A stretch of 64,000 bases of DNA from Macrothele yani (GCA_039090855.1 CM077023.1:78405127-78469126); one strand, 5' to 3'; positions 1-10,799 are shown, counted from the stretch's first letter. A program made the numbers and translations. The notes: generated from the letters alone by a model not told the origin.

Positions 1-329
1 GGGTTATTTATTGCTGTGTTGTGTACACATACAGCCAAATTTTTTGTGTGATACAGTTGAAATGAATAAAAAATATTATATGCTTAGAGCTTAATTTCAC
101 AGATACACTTCAGCTTTTTTCCCTCCCGATACTTACATTAACAGAGATGATTAATTAAAAGTTTAACAAGCAAAAGATATCCAGTTTGCACTTATACACT
201 TATTTTCCAAATGCAAGTAAATCACTTTGATGTTTTCTTTCACCGGTTGCCTGCTGGTTTATTTTCCATTATATATATAAAACATTATTAGCTGACCCCC
301 ACCGGTGATTATTTATGCTACACTGAGGG
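1..329. other. AT-rich sequence, no gene seen
   Basis: I see no convincing reading frame, RNA gene or repeat family in this opening stretch. It is AT-rich with a short (TA)n run near 272-280. It borders the SINE that follows and may include that element's 3' tail. Confidence 0.5.
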
Positions 330-512
330 CTAAACGGCCCGGGCCAAACATCGGAGGATGGGAGTTAGGTTTATTTATAAAGAGGAGTCATTACCTCGGT
401 ACCGCCGGCTTAACATCACTTCCGAACCACGACGGGTCTTCAGCGGCAACGAGACTCGAACCCTTCAAGTCGGGAGGCGAGCATGCTGCCACTGAGCTAC
501 CTCGGCCCAGCG
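330..512 (-). repeat. tRNA-derived SINE, family different from the main one
   Basis: Read on the minus strand, the unit begins GGCCGAGGTAGCTCAGTGG, a good Pol III A box. It has a B box of the GGTTCGAGTCT type about 40 nt later, followed by a non-tRNA body. Such heads are typical of tRNA-derived SINEs. The sequence is longer than a tRNA and has no matching acceptor stem, so a functional tRNA gene is unlikely. Only one copy was noticed in the window. Confidence 0.65.
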
Positions 513-1394
513 CACTCCGTATTTGAATACTGGCAGTTATGTAACTTTCCACTGCTCAAGGAATATCAAGAATACATTTTGTAACAAAAACACATGGTTT
601 GCGTAATTTACTGATATTTAGCGGAAGCCGCGGAAAATTTGCAGTGCAAGCGGGAAATGTCAATAATGTCAAATTTAAGTTTCTTACTTCCTTCAAGTGC
701 TTTAAGAATTTTTAAACGGTTCTTAATTTTAATTAAAGTAATAAAAAATTTACTTCCTAGCGTTAAAATTGAGAAATGACTTGCAGTGATAGGGAGATCA
801 AAATATTTTTTTAAAATTGATTAATAAATATGATACAAAGGATTTTCACCGTAATTAAAACTTCAGTACTGCTTAAATTAGTAAATTTATGTTTTACGAA
901 GTGCATGTTAGATGTTAACGAACTTTTAAAGCAGCGAAGACTGTTTAGAAACGTAAGTTTAATGATACGAGTATGCAGGACTTTCATCACTCCTAGGGAT
1001 GGGAGGGGGGGGCTTAAGAACTACTTGAAATGTTACCGTATCAAACAAACTGTTATTGTGCTTCAGGATCAATCATACCGATAATTTTGGCTTCACCTAA
1101 AATACCTGTTCCAATGTGACTTAAAAATTTTCTAATTTCCTTTATGAAATATGTTGCAAATTTAATTGTACCTAAACATTATGATTTTTAAATGTTATCG
1201 GTCACAAAAGAATGTTTCTAAATTTTAGAAAAAAAAAGTTATTCTGTTTGAGATATAAGATATTAAAAATATTTTATAGTGATCAACACCAAACAGGGCA
1301 CCACATAGGATCAAAAAATACACACAAAATAAAAATGTTAGCAGTTTTTAGCAAAGCGTGCAAATTTTTTTAGCAGTGATAACATACATACCTG
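513..1394. other. Non-coding, downstream of the hAT-like gene
   Basis: AT-rich DNA without a supportable gene; an 84-codon frame here has low-complexity composition and no family resemblance. It lies 3' of the minus-strand transposase gene and probably includes its 3' UTR. A CAGGGC at 1294 could be a worn transposon end but does not pair convincingly with the other side. Confidence 0.45.
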
Positions 1395-3547
1395 TCACTT
1401 GTAAATAAATTCCATGCGCCGATCTCGACGAGTAGCAAACATATCAATAACTTGTTCGTTGAATTTCTTGGTGCTAGCAATAATGTTTTTTTCTATTGAC
1501 AACATTGCAAGTGCTGTCAGTCGATCTTGTCCCATACTGTTCCTTAAAAAATTCTTGATTCTCTTGAGGGACGAGAAACAACGTTCTGGCTCTGATGTGG
1601 TCATTGCGATAGTAACTAAGATGCGAAGAAGTTTCACAGTTTCCGAAAAGGATGCTTCCAAATTATTTTTCAGCATGAACTGTAACAGCTGAGTCGCACT
1701 TGTAATATTGTGGAAATCGTTTCGGTTATACAACACGCTGAGCTCCGAATACAGCTTTTCCTTTTCTAGCACTCCAAAACGTTTTACTGCAATGTCCATC
1801 TCATGGTTTGGAAACTGCTTAGCGTAACTGGCAAAATTTTCAGGTAAAAAAAGTTTGGCAGCTTCAAGATGATCTGTGAAATGAAACCGTTGAGTGGCTT
1901 GAGTGGTAATTAGATCACATACTTCTTTTGCGGCAACTATTCTAATATTGTTGTTCTGCTCGACCAGTCTCTTTTTTGGAGGGGGAGGCTGATCCGGAGT
2001 TTCGTCCTCAGAACAGTCTGTATTGTCAGTCGGCATATGAGCCCTTATGTTCTGCACAGCGTTAATGAAAGCTGAAACACAATGTTTTGTCTTCACTGCA
2101 TCCGTTTGACGATTCTGCAATTGGTGGTATAATATGTCTACGTGAGGCATAAGATTATGAAAAAATGTCAACCAGAATTTAAATTCCGGATCTTTCAGTA
2201 GCCGTTCAAGCCCACTTGCAGCATTTATTGTAACTGCTGGAGATGTACTACTTTCCTTGAGTGATCGAAAACATTCCAATAGATTGACTTGTTGTTCGAA
2301 AACAGAATTCACAGTACGAATATTAAAATTCCAACGGGTCGTCACCGAGTGTGGAATTTTCTTTCCAACTACGGTGTTAAGAGCTGCTAATCTTTGTGGT
2401 GAACGTGAAAAAAATGTAGGTATTCCAGATAAGTTTGAAAAAAAAAAATCCTGGCTTTAGTGTTTTGTGATGCGGCTTTCTCCTTCACTAAATTTAGCTG
2501 ATGAGCATAGCAATGAATATAAAAAGCATTAGGATATATCTGTGTCACCCTGGTCTGGACACCTGAAGTTGCACCGCTCATCACAGCTGCACCATCATAG
2601 CTCTGTGCTATTAATTTCTGAGATTCATTGGGAATTATTTCTTCCAACACTTTTAGAAGACATCCTGAAATGGAAGCTGCATCCTGCCTAGAAGGATTAT
2701 AAAAGCCCCAGAAACGCTCGACAGCGCAACCTTCTAACTCATATCGGAATACAATTGCTATTTGTGTTATTTCCGATACATCTGTGGTTTCATCTGCCAT
2801 AATGGACAAAAACTGTGCAGAATCAATTTCCTGTTTTATTTGTTGGCGTTAAATGTCTAACATACAATCCAAGAGCTCATTTTGGATCGTTTTTGATGTG
2901 CCCTTGAAGACTGTTGAATTCTCCAAATGTTCCCTGACTGTTGGGTCTAACTGACTAGCAAAATCCAGTAAACCTCGAAATATTCCGGAATTAGAGGATT
3001 CCGATGTTTCATCATGCCCCCTTAGTGCAAGCTCGTGATTTCCACAAAATTTGATGCAATCAATAATTTTTGAAAACACTGACCTGTTTTTCTCGACTTC
3101 CTTATTGTGGCGTTCAGTGCTCAATTTGTACGCACTATCCATTTGCGTAGCAATATGGACACTCCCCAACATCGCGAAATCCACTGAACTTTTTATGTGC
3201 TTCGTAGAATTTTCATGCTTTTTCATTTTTTCACGGAGTTTTTTTAAGTCGTTCACACCTGTTTTGGTCCACACAGAGTCCCCACCATACAACAGACATG
3301 GAAAGCAAAACAGGGAGTTTGAGACTTCGCATCCACAAATCCAGTCATTTTCCATGTACATCTTAGTGTTAAAATTACGCTGATAACTTTTATTTCGGCT
3401 ATGTGCTATCTGCGTTATTTTCAAATCAGGCATCGGTCTACCAAAGTTTTTCAAGTATAATTTTTCTTGAAATGTCAAATTGCTGAACTGAATACGCTTC
3501 AGATATTCCACAGTTTGCGCCATACTAACTACAGAATTTGATGACAC
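1395..3547 (-). pseudogene. ZMYM1-like / hAT-superfamily transposase, decayed
   Basis: This is a domesticated-looking or transposon-borne hAT transposase of the TTF-zinc-finger plus DUF4371 type, often annotated as zinc finger MYM-type protein 1-like. In order, the protein shows a zinc-binding segment with WICGCEVSNSLFCFPCLLYG (TTF-type), a segment containing SIMADETTDVSE and YDGAAVMSGATSGVQ (hAT catalytic core), and a C-terminal part with TTSEPERCFSSLKRIK, the hAT dimerisation region. Three blocks cover 2849-3547, 2387-2809 and 1395-2345. The first two are in one frame, separated by a TAA at 2849. The last is shifted, most simply by a one-base change in a T-run near 2411-2448. With only about two lesions, this is a fairly recent loss. 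No intron is apparent. Family assignment is firm; whether it was a free transposon is inferred. Confidence 0.85.
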
Positions 3548-3654
3548 GCAAGGGACAATAAATAACGTTTCGAACTGAACTCTCGAACAGCAAAAGCAAA
3601 CTGACTGCTAATGCGAATGTCAAATAATCAACATTTCTTCTCCGGAGAAACACG

Positions 3655-4140
3655 GAAAGGAATATATTGGAGTGACCCCCTTCCCTTCTCTTTCATGTTC
3701 CCAAAGCTTAAGACGAATCGTAGAACGGGTTCTGAGCGGGAAATTTCTCTATTCACCACTCTCGCCCTATGCGCCCTACCCGTCCAGCTTACCCCTAGGC
3801 GATCGTCACCACGAGGACTGTTTTTACGGCAGCAAGTGAAAACGGATTTAGTACTAAGGGCTGCAGGAACTGCAGTCTCCGATGAAAAACAAGAAATGCA
3901 TTCGAGTGACCTCCCGCTCCCCCCCCCCCCCACACACCGTTCAGTCTTCCAAAGCTTTTGGGGAACGGGAATTGCAGTGGGGGTTCAGAGAGGGACGCTT
4001 CCCTTCATTAGATTTTCTGATCCCTGCACAAGTTATCCCCACCCCTAGGCGATCGACATCACGAGCCACGAAGTTTGTTTTAACGGCAGCCAATGAAAAG
4101 ATATTTCGAAGCGAGGGCTGCAGAGATACCAGTCCCGGTG
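3655..4140 (+). repeat. Diverged tandem duplication beside the hAT-like gene
   Basis: Two units about 240 bp apart share blocks: ACCCCTAGGCGATCG at about 3792 and 4041, GGCTGCAG at 3859 and 4109, and TCC(C/A)AAGCTT near 3698 and 3948. The C-rich tract near 3920 belongs to the second unit. The tract lies 5' of the minus-strand transposase, where hAT elements often keep subterminal repeats. The frames through it are repeat translations and are not called as genes. Confidence 0.6.
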
Positions 4141-4363
4141 AAGTTGTATCCCCACCTTGTAAGTTTAAACACACAGATGTTACATACGGGAATTTCAGCC
4201 CCTCGCCACTCTCTTTAGATAAAGAGCTGCGAATTTTGCAGTCTCGCGCATTGCTTATATTGCAGTTGTACAATGTACACGGAAACTAAATAAGGTTAGG
4301 CCGTCAGGGAACTATGAACGGCAGGAAGGAGAGAAAAAAATTATAACATGTGCTTCGTAATAT

Positions 4364-4408
4364 CTGTGGGGCTGCAGCCCCGCAGCCCCCAGCAGCAGCC
4401 GCCCCTGG
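4364..4408 (-). other. Possible terminal end of the hAT element
   Basis: Read on the minus strand this is CAGGGGCGGCTGCTGCTGG followed by a GGGGCTGCAGCCCC palindrome. CAGGGGCGG-like starts are common for hAT terminal inverted repeats, and the position (about 0.85 kb 5' of the transposase) fits. I could not find a matching end or an 8-bp target duplication on the far side, so the boundary is provisional. Confidence 0.4.
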
Positions 4409-4482
4409 CTGGACGTCTTTAAAACGAACCCTGAATTATTGGATGGACCCCTAAGTCAGAACGTCAGGTCCGAGGACACATT

Positions 4483-4731
4483 GTGAAAAACACGAATATT
4501 ATCGACCACATAGACTCTATGTTTCGAAGCAAGGGATCTAAGCTGCACATACCTCCTGAATTTGTAAAAGTGTTAAAAGACATTAATTTGCCCAAAAAAT
4601 ACATAAAAAATAAACAAATGATAAAAGATCCTGTACAAGAAGGAAATTCTGTTGTAACTTCTAAACCAAAAATTAAGAAAAAGATTGTAAACAAACTAAA
4701 CTCTGTATCAATTCGTTGGATTCCCTATTAA
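4483..4731 (+). pseudogene. Unrecognised small basic ORF
   Basis: An 82-codon frame ending in TAA at 4731. The protein is rich in lysine and isoleucine, with a very basic middle (KPKIKKKIVNK) and an ending SIRWIPY. The frame is open somewhat further upstream without an ATG, so it may be the 3' part of a longer, truncated gene. It lies on the opposite strand between the hAT terminus and the virus-like block, and an AT-rich 3' region follows. I do not recognise the family. It could be a late-gene fragment of the neighbouring Polinton-like element. Confidence 0.3.
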
Positions 4732-5486
4732 AAAGTTAAATGAAAAAATAAAGTCTCTTTTCTTTTGAGTTGAAATATATTTTTTCTCTTTACCTTCTTT
4801 TCAATGTGTTAAATTTTTGTTTGAAAGATTTTTTGTTAAAGTCATTTTCAGAAACATTCATTCTTTTTGCGGGGGAGAAATGTGTCACTTGATTTTACTT
4901 AGAGGTGGTTTTGGGAAAACATAAATTTGAAAAGCAGGTAAAAATCCCATAGATAACATGGGGAAATCATTTGCCTTAAAGGAGCGTTTTCAGACATGTT
5001 AGAAATCTTAAAAGAGCGAAATATTTTCACTTGAAAAGTGACAGGGTGAGTTTTCTAAAAAGTTCATAATTGACAAGGACTGTGTTTTATTTTTATTTTT
5101 TTAAACTTCATTTTAGGTACGGTTAGTTTCGAGAGAGTTAAATTTCGTTTAGTGTTAATCAAACAGGAGAAATATACATCAAGGAAAGAAAACTGAAATT
5201 ATACATATGCAAAGAATTTGCTACGGCTGAAGGTCCCCCGAGCGAGTTATTCAACCAATGCTCGTATTAGCCATTCAAAGATGGAGGTATCAGGACGACC
5301 AAATCCCTCGTTGTTGCCTTCTTGTAGCAAAAGAGGTGGTGAACTTCACCAAACATGGTTCCATAATATTGGAAAAACACATTAAAGTTTACGGAGCAAT
5401 TAAGCCGACGTCAGTGACCTTCTTCGTTCACATACACTTACATTCAAACAGAAAAAAATATAAATGAATGAAAAAATATTGAAATA
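4732..5486. other. AT-rich spacer with one weak ORF
   Basis: No recognisable gene. A 69-codon plus-strand frame at 5258-5467 has more ordinary composition than its surroundings but no family I can name; I would not call it coding on this evidence. The stretch lies between the unknown ORF and the hairpin array that closes the virus-like block. Confidence 0.4.
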
Positions 5487-5490
5487 AAGT

Positions 5491-5552
5491 AGTCCTGAAA
5501 AGGACTGTTTTTTATTCCTAAAAAGGACTGTTTTGTAGTCCTAAAAAGGATT
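5491..5552 (-). terminator. Three histone-mRNA-like 3' stem-loops at 23-bp spacing
   Basis: Directly 3' of the PC4-domain gene (minus strand) lie three 16-nt hairpins starting at 5491, 5514 and 5537, an exact 23-bp period. Each has a 6-bp stem and a 4-nt loop. The first reads AGTCCT-TTTC-AGGACT on the minus strand and pairs perfectly; the other two each have one stem mismatch and TTTT loops. Metazoan replication-dependent histone mRNAs end in a 6-bp stem with a UUUC/UUUU-type tetraloop, so size and loop match that architecture although the stem sequence does not. A 3'-end-forming or stabilising role is inference. Confidence 0.55.
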
Positions 5553-5560
5553 TTTTTTCT

Positions 5561-6668
5561 TTAAACCTCGAAATCATCATCACAATCCATATTTTGAACA
5601 GTCTTTAGAATTTCACAAACATCAAGATGTTCAAGAATAAATCTGGGAACTAAAACTTTTGCAACTGAGCAGGCATTGGCGTAAGCAATCCCAAGTACTT
5701 TGGGTTCAATAAGTGCAAATGCCTTGTCAAAGCATCTATACCACCGATCGCTTGCTGTGGAATTCATACAGTCATGACCTAGCGGATTATTTGACATAAG
5801 AAGCACTGGAAGATGATCTCCCTACAGTAGAATACTTTTTTTACATTTTCCTTAATGGTAGCTCTTACACTTCCACGAGAACGTCTTTCAGTTTTTGAAT
5901 GTCTACGGAAAAAGTAGTCAAAGTTCCTTGATGTTGTAACACGGCATTTTGGAAGGTGGATCCAAACTGTAATTTTTTTACACTGATCCAAAGCTTTTTG
6001 CATGCATCTTTCAGAGTTTCAAATTGGTCACATGTTAATGACACTGATGCTCGATTCAACATAAACGAATCATCAGGCAGAACGTGAAGTTGTTGAAAAC
6101 GATAAGCAATTTCACGAGGAAAAGGGAAACAGTTCATCATCAATTCCTTGTTGAAAACCGCGATTTTATTACTTCCATCATACATATAGCAGTTTTCCAT
6201 AAATTTCTTAAATGTTTTAGCTGACATGGTGACCCCGTACTTGGAAGGAAACAGTTTTTCCTCTTTCACAACATAACTTCGAATGTGTACTCTCACAGTG
6301 CCTGTGAAATCAGTCACTTTTGCTAACTTATTTCCACCCAAGGAAAAATGATGTGGATGAATGTTTTCTAATGAAATACCTGATTCGACATGAGACTCAT
6401 GCTTTATAGGAACACGTACTTTCTTCACAGCAGTAGCAGAGGAATCTTCGATAGATTGCTTCAAGTTGAAGACCTGATGAGTAACTAAGTTCGTGGTAGA
6501 CTGGAGAAGTGTAACTATAGGTTGTAGCGACGATATTCCGTACAATGAAGAGGCAGGTAACACAACGTGTGAGCAGTTCGATAATCGAGAACAGAATGAT
6601 TGTGCTTGTCTCTCCACAGATAAACCTGATAAGAGATTCTTGTTCGATTGTTGATGACGTGATTGCAT
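5561..6668 (-). pseudogene. PC4 (transcriptional coactivator p15)-domain protein, virus-like element
   Basis: The main frame runs from an ATG at 6668 to about 5865, then continues in shifted frames to a stop at 5561. About 115-160 residues in, the protein shows TVRVHIRSYVVKEEKLFPS, which fits the single-stranded-DNA-binding PC4 fold (a TVRV-IR strand followed by a K-L-P-x-K/Y-G loop). A second stretch with SVSLTCDQFETLKDACKKL resembles the helical end of a PC4 unit, so two PC4-like modules may be present. PC4 proteins bind ssDNA and aid transcription or replication. The gene overlaps or abuts the AlkB-like gene upstream, suggesting co-expression, and is followed by the hairpin array. The last part (5561-5806) ends in an acidic tail (DCDDDFEV). 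Frameshifts near 5800-5870 make it a pseudogene. The PC4 assignment rests on motif resemblance and needs a profile search. Confidence 0.55.
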
Positions 6669-6689
6669 AGTCACGTGATAAGGGTAACC

Positions 6690-7351
6690 CTGTTATCTTT
6701 CTAAAGGTCAGATTTAGACGAATATTGGGAGAATTCTTGCAACGTGGCAGACCATGATACCATGACTCATTCGTGTGGGGTAGCATTTGTAAAAGCGATC
6801 CACATTCCAAAGCTATGACGACAGGCTGAAAACCATCTCTTTTAAAAACAAAGTCCCTTGTTTGGCCTAGAGAAACTGAGGCAATGCATGGATTTTTTAC
6901 AATTTCACATTCGTCATCTTTATGAAAACCGATACAGGAATCTCCATTTTAAAAACTTATTAATCAACACAAAATTGAATATTTCTCCACATACATTCTC
7001 AACAGCATCCTTGATTTCACGAAGTACTGGTATCCAAGGTTTAGCCTGCACACTCAATCCACTAAATGAGTAATGGAGATGATTATCACCGTAGGCCACA
7101 TGTTATCTAAGAATTTTATATGTTTTTCCATAAATCTTAATTTTGCTGAGATCATTACCAAAATATTCAACATCATTTTCGAGGCGGTTAAGATAATCTG
7201 TAGCTTCAGAATCAGAAAATAATTTCTCATAGGAAAAATGGAGACCATCCTTATGATACATCGTAGAAGAAAGCATTTTTTTCTCAACTAAACAGACAGC
7301 AGCAGCAATCGATGACCTTTCGCATTGAGTGACTAAGTAGGAATGACACAT
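6690..7351 (-). pseudogene. AlkB-family (ALKBH2/3-like) 2OG-Fe(II) dioxygenase, decayed
   Basis: AlkB enzymes use 2-oxoglutarate and Fe(II) to remove alkyl groups from bases in nucleic acids. Read on the minus strand, the order is an N-terminal segment with GLHFSYEKLF, a nucleotide-recognition segment with HVAYGDN and HYSFSG, the iron-binding H-x-D as GFHKDDE, an SVSLGQTRDF strand, the distal iron histidine in NESWYHGLP, and the 2OG-binding arginines in RLNLTFRKI. This is the canonical ALKBH2/3 motif order. Two lesions are visible: a TAA at about 7109-7111, just before HVAYGD, and a one-base frameshift near 6945-6955. The gene sits between polymerase B and the PC4 gene on the same strand, and its end overlaps the start of the next gene, as in compact viral genomes. 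An AlkB-type gene beside a polymerase B suggests a role in replication or repair of the element's DNA. Confidence 0.8.
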
Positions 7352-7489
7352 ACAGATTTGAGATAACGGACGACTGGTTTGTGGAGGACATTAGAAGTAG
7401 CGAAGTGAGAATGAGTCAGACAGCCTTGAGAAAATGCACGTGATAACAGACGACTGGTTTGTGTAGAGATTTGGGGAAACATTTTTATT

Positions 7490-7574
7490 AGTTCTGAAAA
7501 GAACGTTTTTCCTTGGTTCTGAAAATATTTTTTTTTCCGAAAAAGGACTTTTTTTATTAGTTCTAAAAATAACT
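7490..7574 (-). terminator. Second array of histone-like stem-loops, 3' of polymerase B
   Basis: On the minus strand just 3' of the polymerase stop lie about four to five degenerate copies of the same hairpin type, starting near 7490, 7515, 7534 and 7559 (plus a weaker one near 7577). The best reads as a 5-bp stem GTTCT/AGAAC around a TTTC loop. Spacing is about 19-25 bp. The position mirrors the array after the PC4 gene, so each transcription unit of the element appears to end in such an array. Function is inferred. Confidence 0.5.
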
Positions 7575-7601
7575 TTTTTCCTAAAAAAGGGCTTTGTTTT
7601 T

Positions 7602-10600
7602 TTACATTTTTCTTCTTTTTGCTGGTGGTGGTTCCACAAACTGATCCAACACATAATGCCCGTATGGAAGAGTACGAATAAAATCCTCCATAATGATTCT
7701 TTTGTTGTCGTGGGGGCTGAGGGACGATTTAACGGAGTATACGGTAAAGAGTGTGTGTCGTAAACTACGAATGGTTGAGAAGGAATTCCTAGTTTCTCTT
7801 TTGTTGAAGAGGGAATCTTTATAATGAGCGAAGGTGATTTTATTTTCCACGGTTGATTTTTTTATGCCTTTTGCTTTTTTTGTTTCTTTTTGGTCAATGC
7901 CGCAGAACGCATACAATTTTGCCCGAAGGCCAAAAAATTCTTGGATGATTTCCACCATTCATTTCATCCTGGTATTTTCCTTTTATTGACCATTTCCTTC
8001 ACAGCAATGTCAACCTTTTTGTTGACATTGCTGTGAAGGAAATGGTTGGGTGGGAAATCGCTCGTATCAAGCAGTAAAGAAATGGGCTGCATATCCTGAT
8101 ACCAGTCGTCTGTTTGTGTCTCGTCGAAAAACCTGTCCGTATCCATATAAAGAATTTTGACTTTTTCACCATACATGGGTTTCATTACATCGTAGTGAAA
8201 CGAATTCATCTTTGTTTTCGGCACATCGAGAATCGCAATTCCAACATAGATGGGTTTGTTGAAGGTTAGTTTGACCACATCAAGATGACATAGAATCATG
8301 AAGTCTGTATCCGAATCATTTTTTAGAATTTTTCTATCTTTAAAATCATGTTTCGATACCACTTTCTCCAATCCTTTTTCATCATCTACTAATTCGATCG
8401 AAGTACGGTTCCTGATGTTCTCCATCGTCTTTCCAAAAACTGAATTGTTCATAAGCTTGAATTTTTTTTTCTCAAACTCATTTTTGGCTACTTTTCTTTT
8501 GTCAGTATTTAAAGAAATATAGACTTGGAGCCACTTTGATTGACTGAAGGAGATGCCTCGATAGATTTTTGTCATCACTAAACCTGCTGCAACTGCCTGT
8601 TTCAGCAGACCGTAGTGCGAAATATATTTTTCCTTTGAATTCAATGTTGTAAGAAGTTTTTTTCTGACGGGTTCCAGGAACCATCCCCACCTCTGGGCAG
8701 AATGGAAGATCAGCATGAAGATCGTGGAGCGACTCAGGAACTTCGATGTCGACCTCTAGGAAACAACCAAATGGTCCATCATCGGGAATTTTGGTGAGGT
8801 CTAATTCTTCAAGTTCCCCCTCTTCCATCCACTTGAATTGGCCATAAGGAATGTTTTAGACATTGCATAACCGTAGAGGTTCACACAATCTAGGTAGCTG
8901 ATGAACGTGGAGGATCTGCTAGGATCATAATTGGGCATATATTTGTTGTTTGCAATGGCATGGCGTTTGATGCATTGGCAGAGCCCTCCACGTTTTGCGT
9001 GCTCGAAAAAAAGCAGCATTTCGTAATCCGTGAGCAATTCAAGATTTATTTTGGTGCTCTTCAACATGGCTTTGAATGCTAGGGATGGTGCACTGTAAAA
9101 CCATACCGGATCCAATTTATATGTGTCTTGACAAATATCTCTAAAATTTTCAAAACGTCGGAGAGAATCAACATATCCGTCTTCAAATATAGATCAGAAT
9201 ACTCTCCCAAGCTGCTGATCTTCATTCTTCTCCACACATGTTGAGCGTGGTTGTACTCTTCATCGCTGATATCTGATTCTGTGAGACTGGTGTAAAAAGA
9301 TGACTTTGGGGGGGGAGGCAGGAATCTTGAAGTTTGGCGTATGATGATACATACTCATAAGGGAACACCCCCTTCTTGATCATGAGATGAAATTCATCGT
9401 CTTGAGGGAGTGCTCCCTTGTGATTTTGAATTGGTTCGATGGGAGATTATTCGCAAGGCTGGAGAGTCCTGCAGGCATAAATCGCATGCTATCTAAAAAC
9501 GTCACCTCCATTCCTTCGATGAATTTGGAGAAGGAGATGAACTTCTCCGTAGGCTCCGGGATGACCTTGATATTCCCTTCAGTAAATTCCAGTTCTTTGA
9601 CGATGAAGTGGGAGTCATATCCAGATAAATTGTAGAAAAAGACCGGCTCAAACTTTGGATTTCTGTAATTGATGTTACCCCGGTATGCTCCCGTCCGATG
9701 ATCATGATCTGCGACCTTGTGCATGCCTCTGGATTTTGTGAATGCTTCTCCGCAGAGGTAGGTAGCATGTTGATGCAGATCGGAATGTTATTTTTTCCTC
9801 ATCATTGAATGGTGTCATGGGAATGTTTTTCTTGTATTTTATTCTCGGATCTTGAGGATATCTTCCTTCAAAGAATGGAGGAAGTGATGGACGACACCGT
9901 CTTCAGCCCGATAACTCCTATAGAATGAAAAGTCGTCCAATTCATCCTTGATGTAATAGCCATATGACATGAGTTCACGGGCGTGGTGGAGGACATTTCC
10001 GGATCTTGAGCAGGTAGGTCGCTGGATGGGATTGAGTACGCACTCAAAATCAGCGTAAATGACGAATGGTACTCTTAAAGTGTGTTGATGGTTCTTGAAT
10101 TTTAGGATGTTATCTTCCGGCATCTGGATTGCGACTGGCTTATTTTTCTAGCAAAGGAGCTGATGATTCCTGAGTTTTTCTTCCCCCTCATACCTCCCAT
10201 CAAAGGTAGTGAAGCATTTTTTACAGATGGTGGCTTGATGTTCATGCTTTGACAACTGGGAGGAAATCAACCGTTCAAAGTTGGAGATGTAGAAGTAATG
10301 GGATCGAGCACCATCTTCTAAATATGAAATATCACGATGGTCTTCTAATTCCTCCTCACATACCTTAATGGGGAATATTTTTGCTTTGTCATCCACCCCG
10401 AAGATGTTAATGGAAATGGAGTTAATCTTTTCGAATCTCAGATTTTAAACTGAATCTCAGATTTTACTTTCACTATTTTTTGGAAGTAACTCTCTAATGT
10501 ATATCGTACCTAGAAAGCATATAACAGAAATGGAATCATAAGGTGAAGCGATGATGAAGTAAAAACACGTTTTTTCAAACTTTACTGTCATAATGATTTT

Positions 10601-10791
10601 ATAGACTCCCACATAAACCCACACCATCTAGTTTGGCTTCTAATGTACTCCCTCCCAAATAAATTTTATGAAACTTGTATGAAACCTTAGAACATTAACA
10701 ATACACTCGTGCATAAAGAATAAATCATGCAAAATCAACTTACATCGTCACTGGAAGCGCTGGGTTGACTCCTGGCAGAATAAGAATCCAT
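7602..10791 (-). pseudogene. Protein-primed family B DNA polymerase (Polinton/adintovirus type), decayed
   Basis: The enzyme replicates linear protein-capped DNA. From the N-terminus on the minus strand: a probable short first exon (ATG at 10791, donor GTAAGT after 10744, acceptor CTAG at 10510-10511); a zinc-like segment (ICKKC); exonuclease motif VIYADFEC near 10050; an HNH-like segment DHDHRTGAYRG (about 9720); a central segment with PVFFYNLSGYDSHF; the polymerase motif NNSVFGKTMEN near 8430; motif C as YMDTDR at 8132-8149, where the usual Ser after DTD is Arg; and a C-terminal block down to the stop at 7602. The gene is broken by several frameshifts and stops, a 19-bp tandem duplication at 10433-10466 and a fold-back palindrome at 7989-8046. 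Family assignment is firm; the intron is inferred from splice-site-like sequence. Confidence 0.85.
7989..8046. repeat. Perfect 26-bp inverted repeat inside the polymerase gene
   Basis: Arms 7989-8014 and 8021-8046 are exact reverse complements, separated by the 6-nt loop CTTTTT. The arm nearer the polymerase 5' part still encodes family-like residues (NHFLHSNVN); the other arm encodes its antisense and replaces expected coding sequence. The palindrome therefore looks like a fold-back template-switch mutation and not a regulatory hairpin. Confidence 0.85.
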
Positions 10792-10799
10792 GGCACTGA

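Noticed and set aside
1294..4408. CAGGGC at 1294 as the partner terminus of the hAT-like element
   Set aside because: Only five or six bases match the presumed right end, and the flanking 8-mers do not agree, so no terminal pair can be claimed.
5491..7574. CRISPR-like array
   Set aside because: Spacing is regular, but units are short palindromes with AT-rich filler, the setting is eukaryotic, and the position after stop codons fits 3'-end hairpins better.
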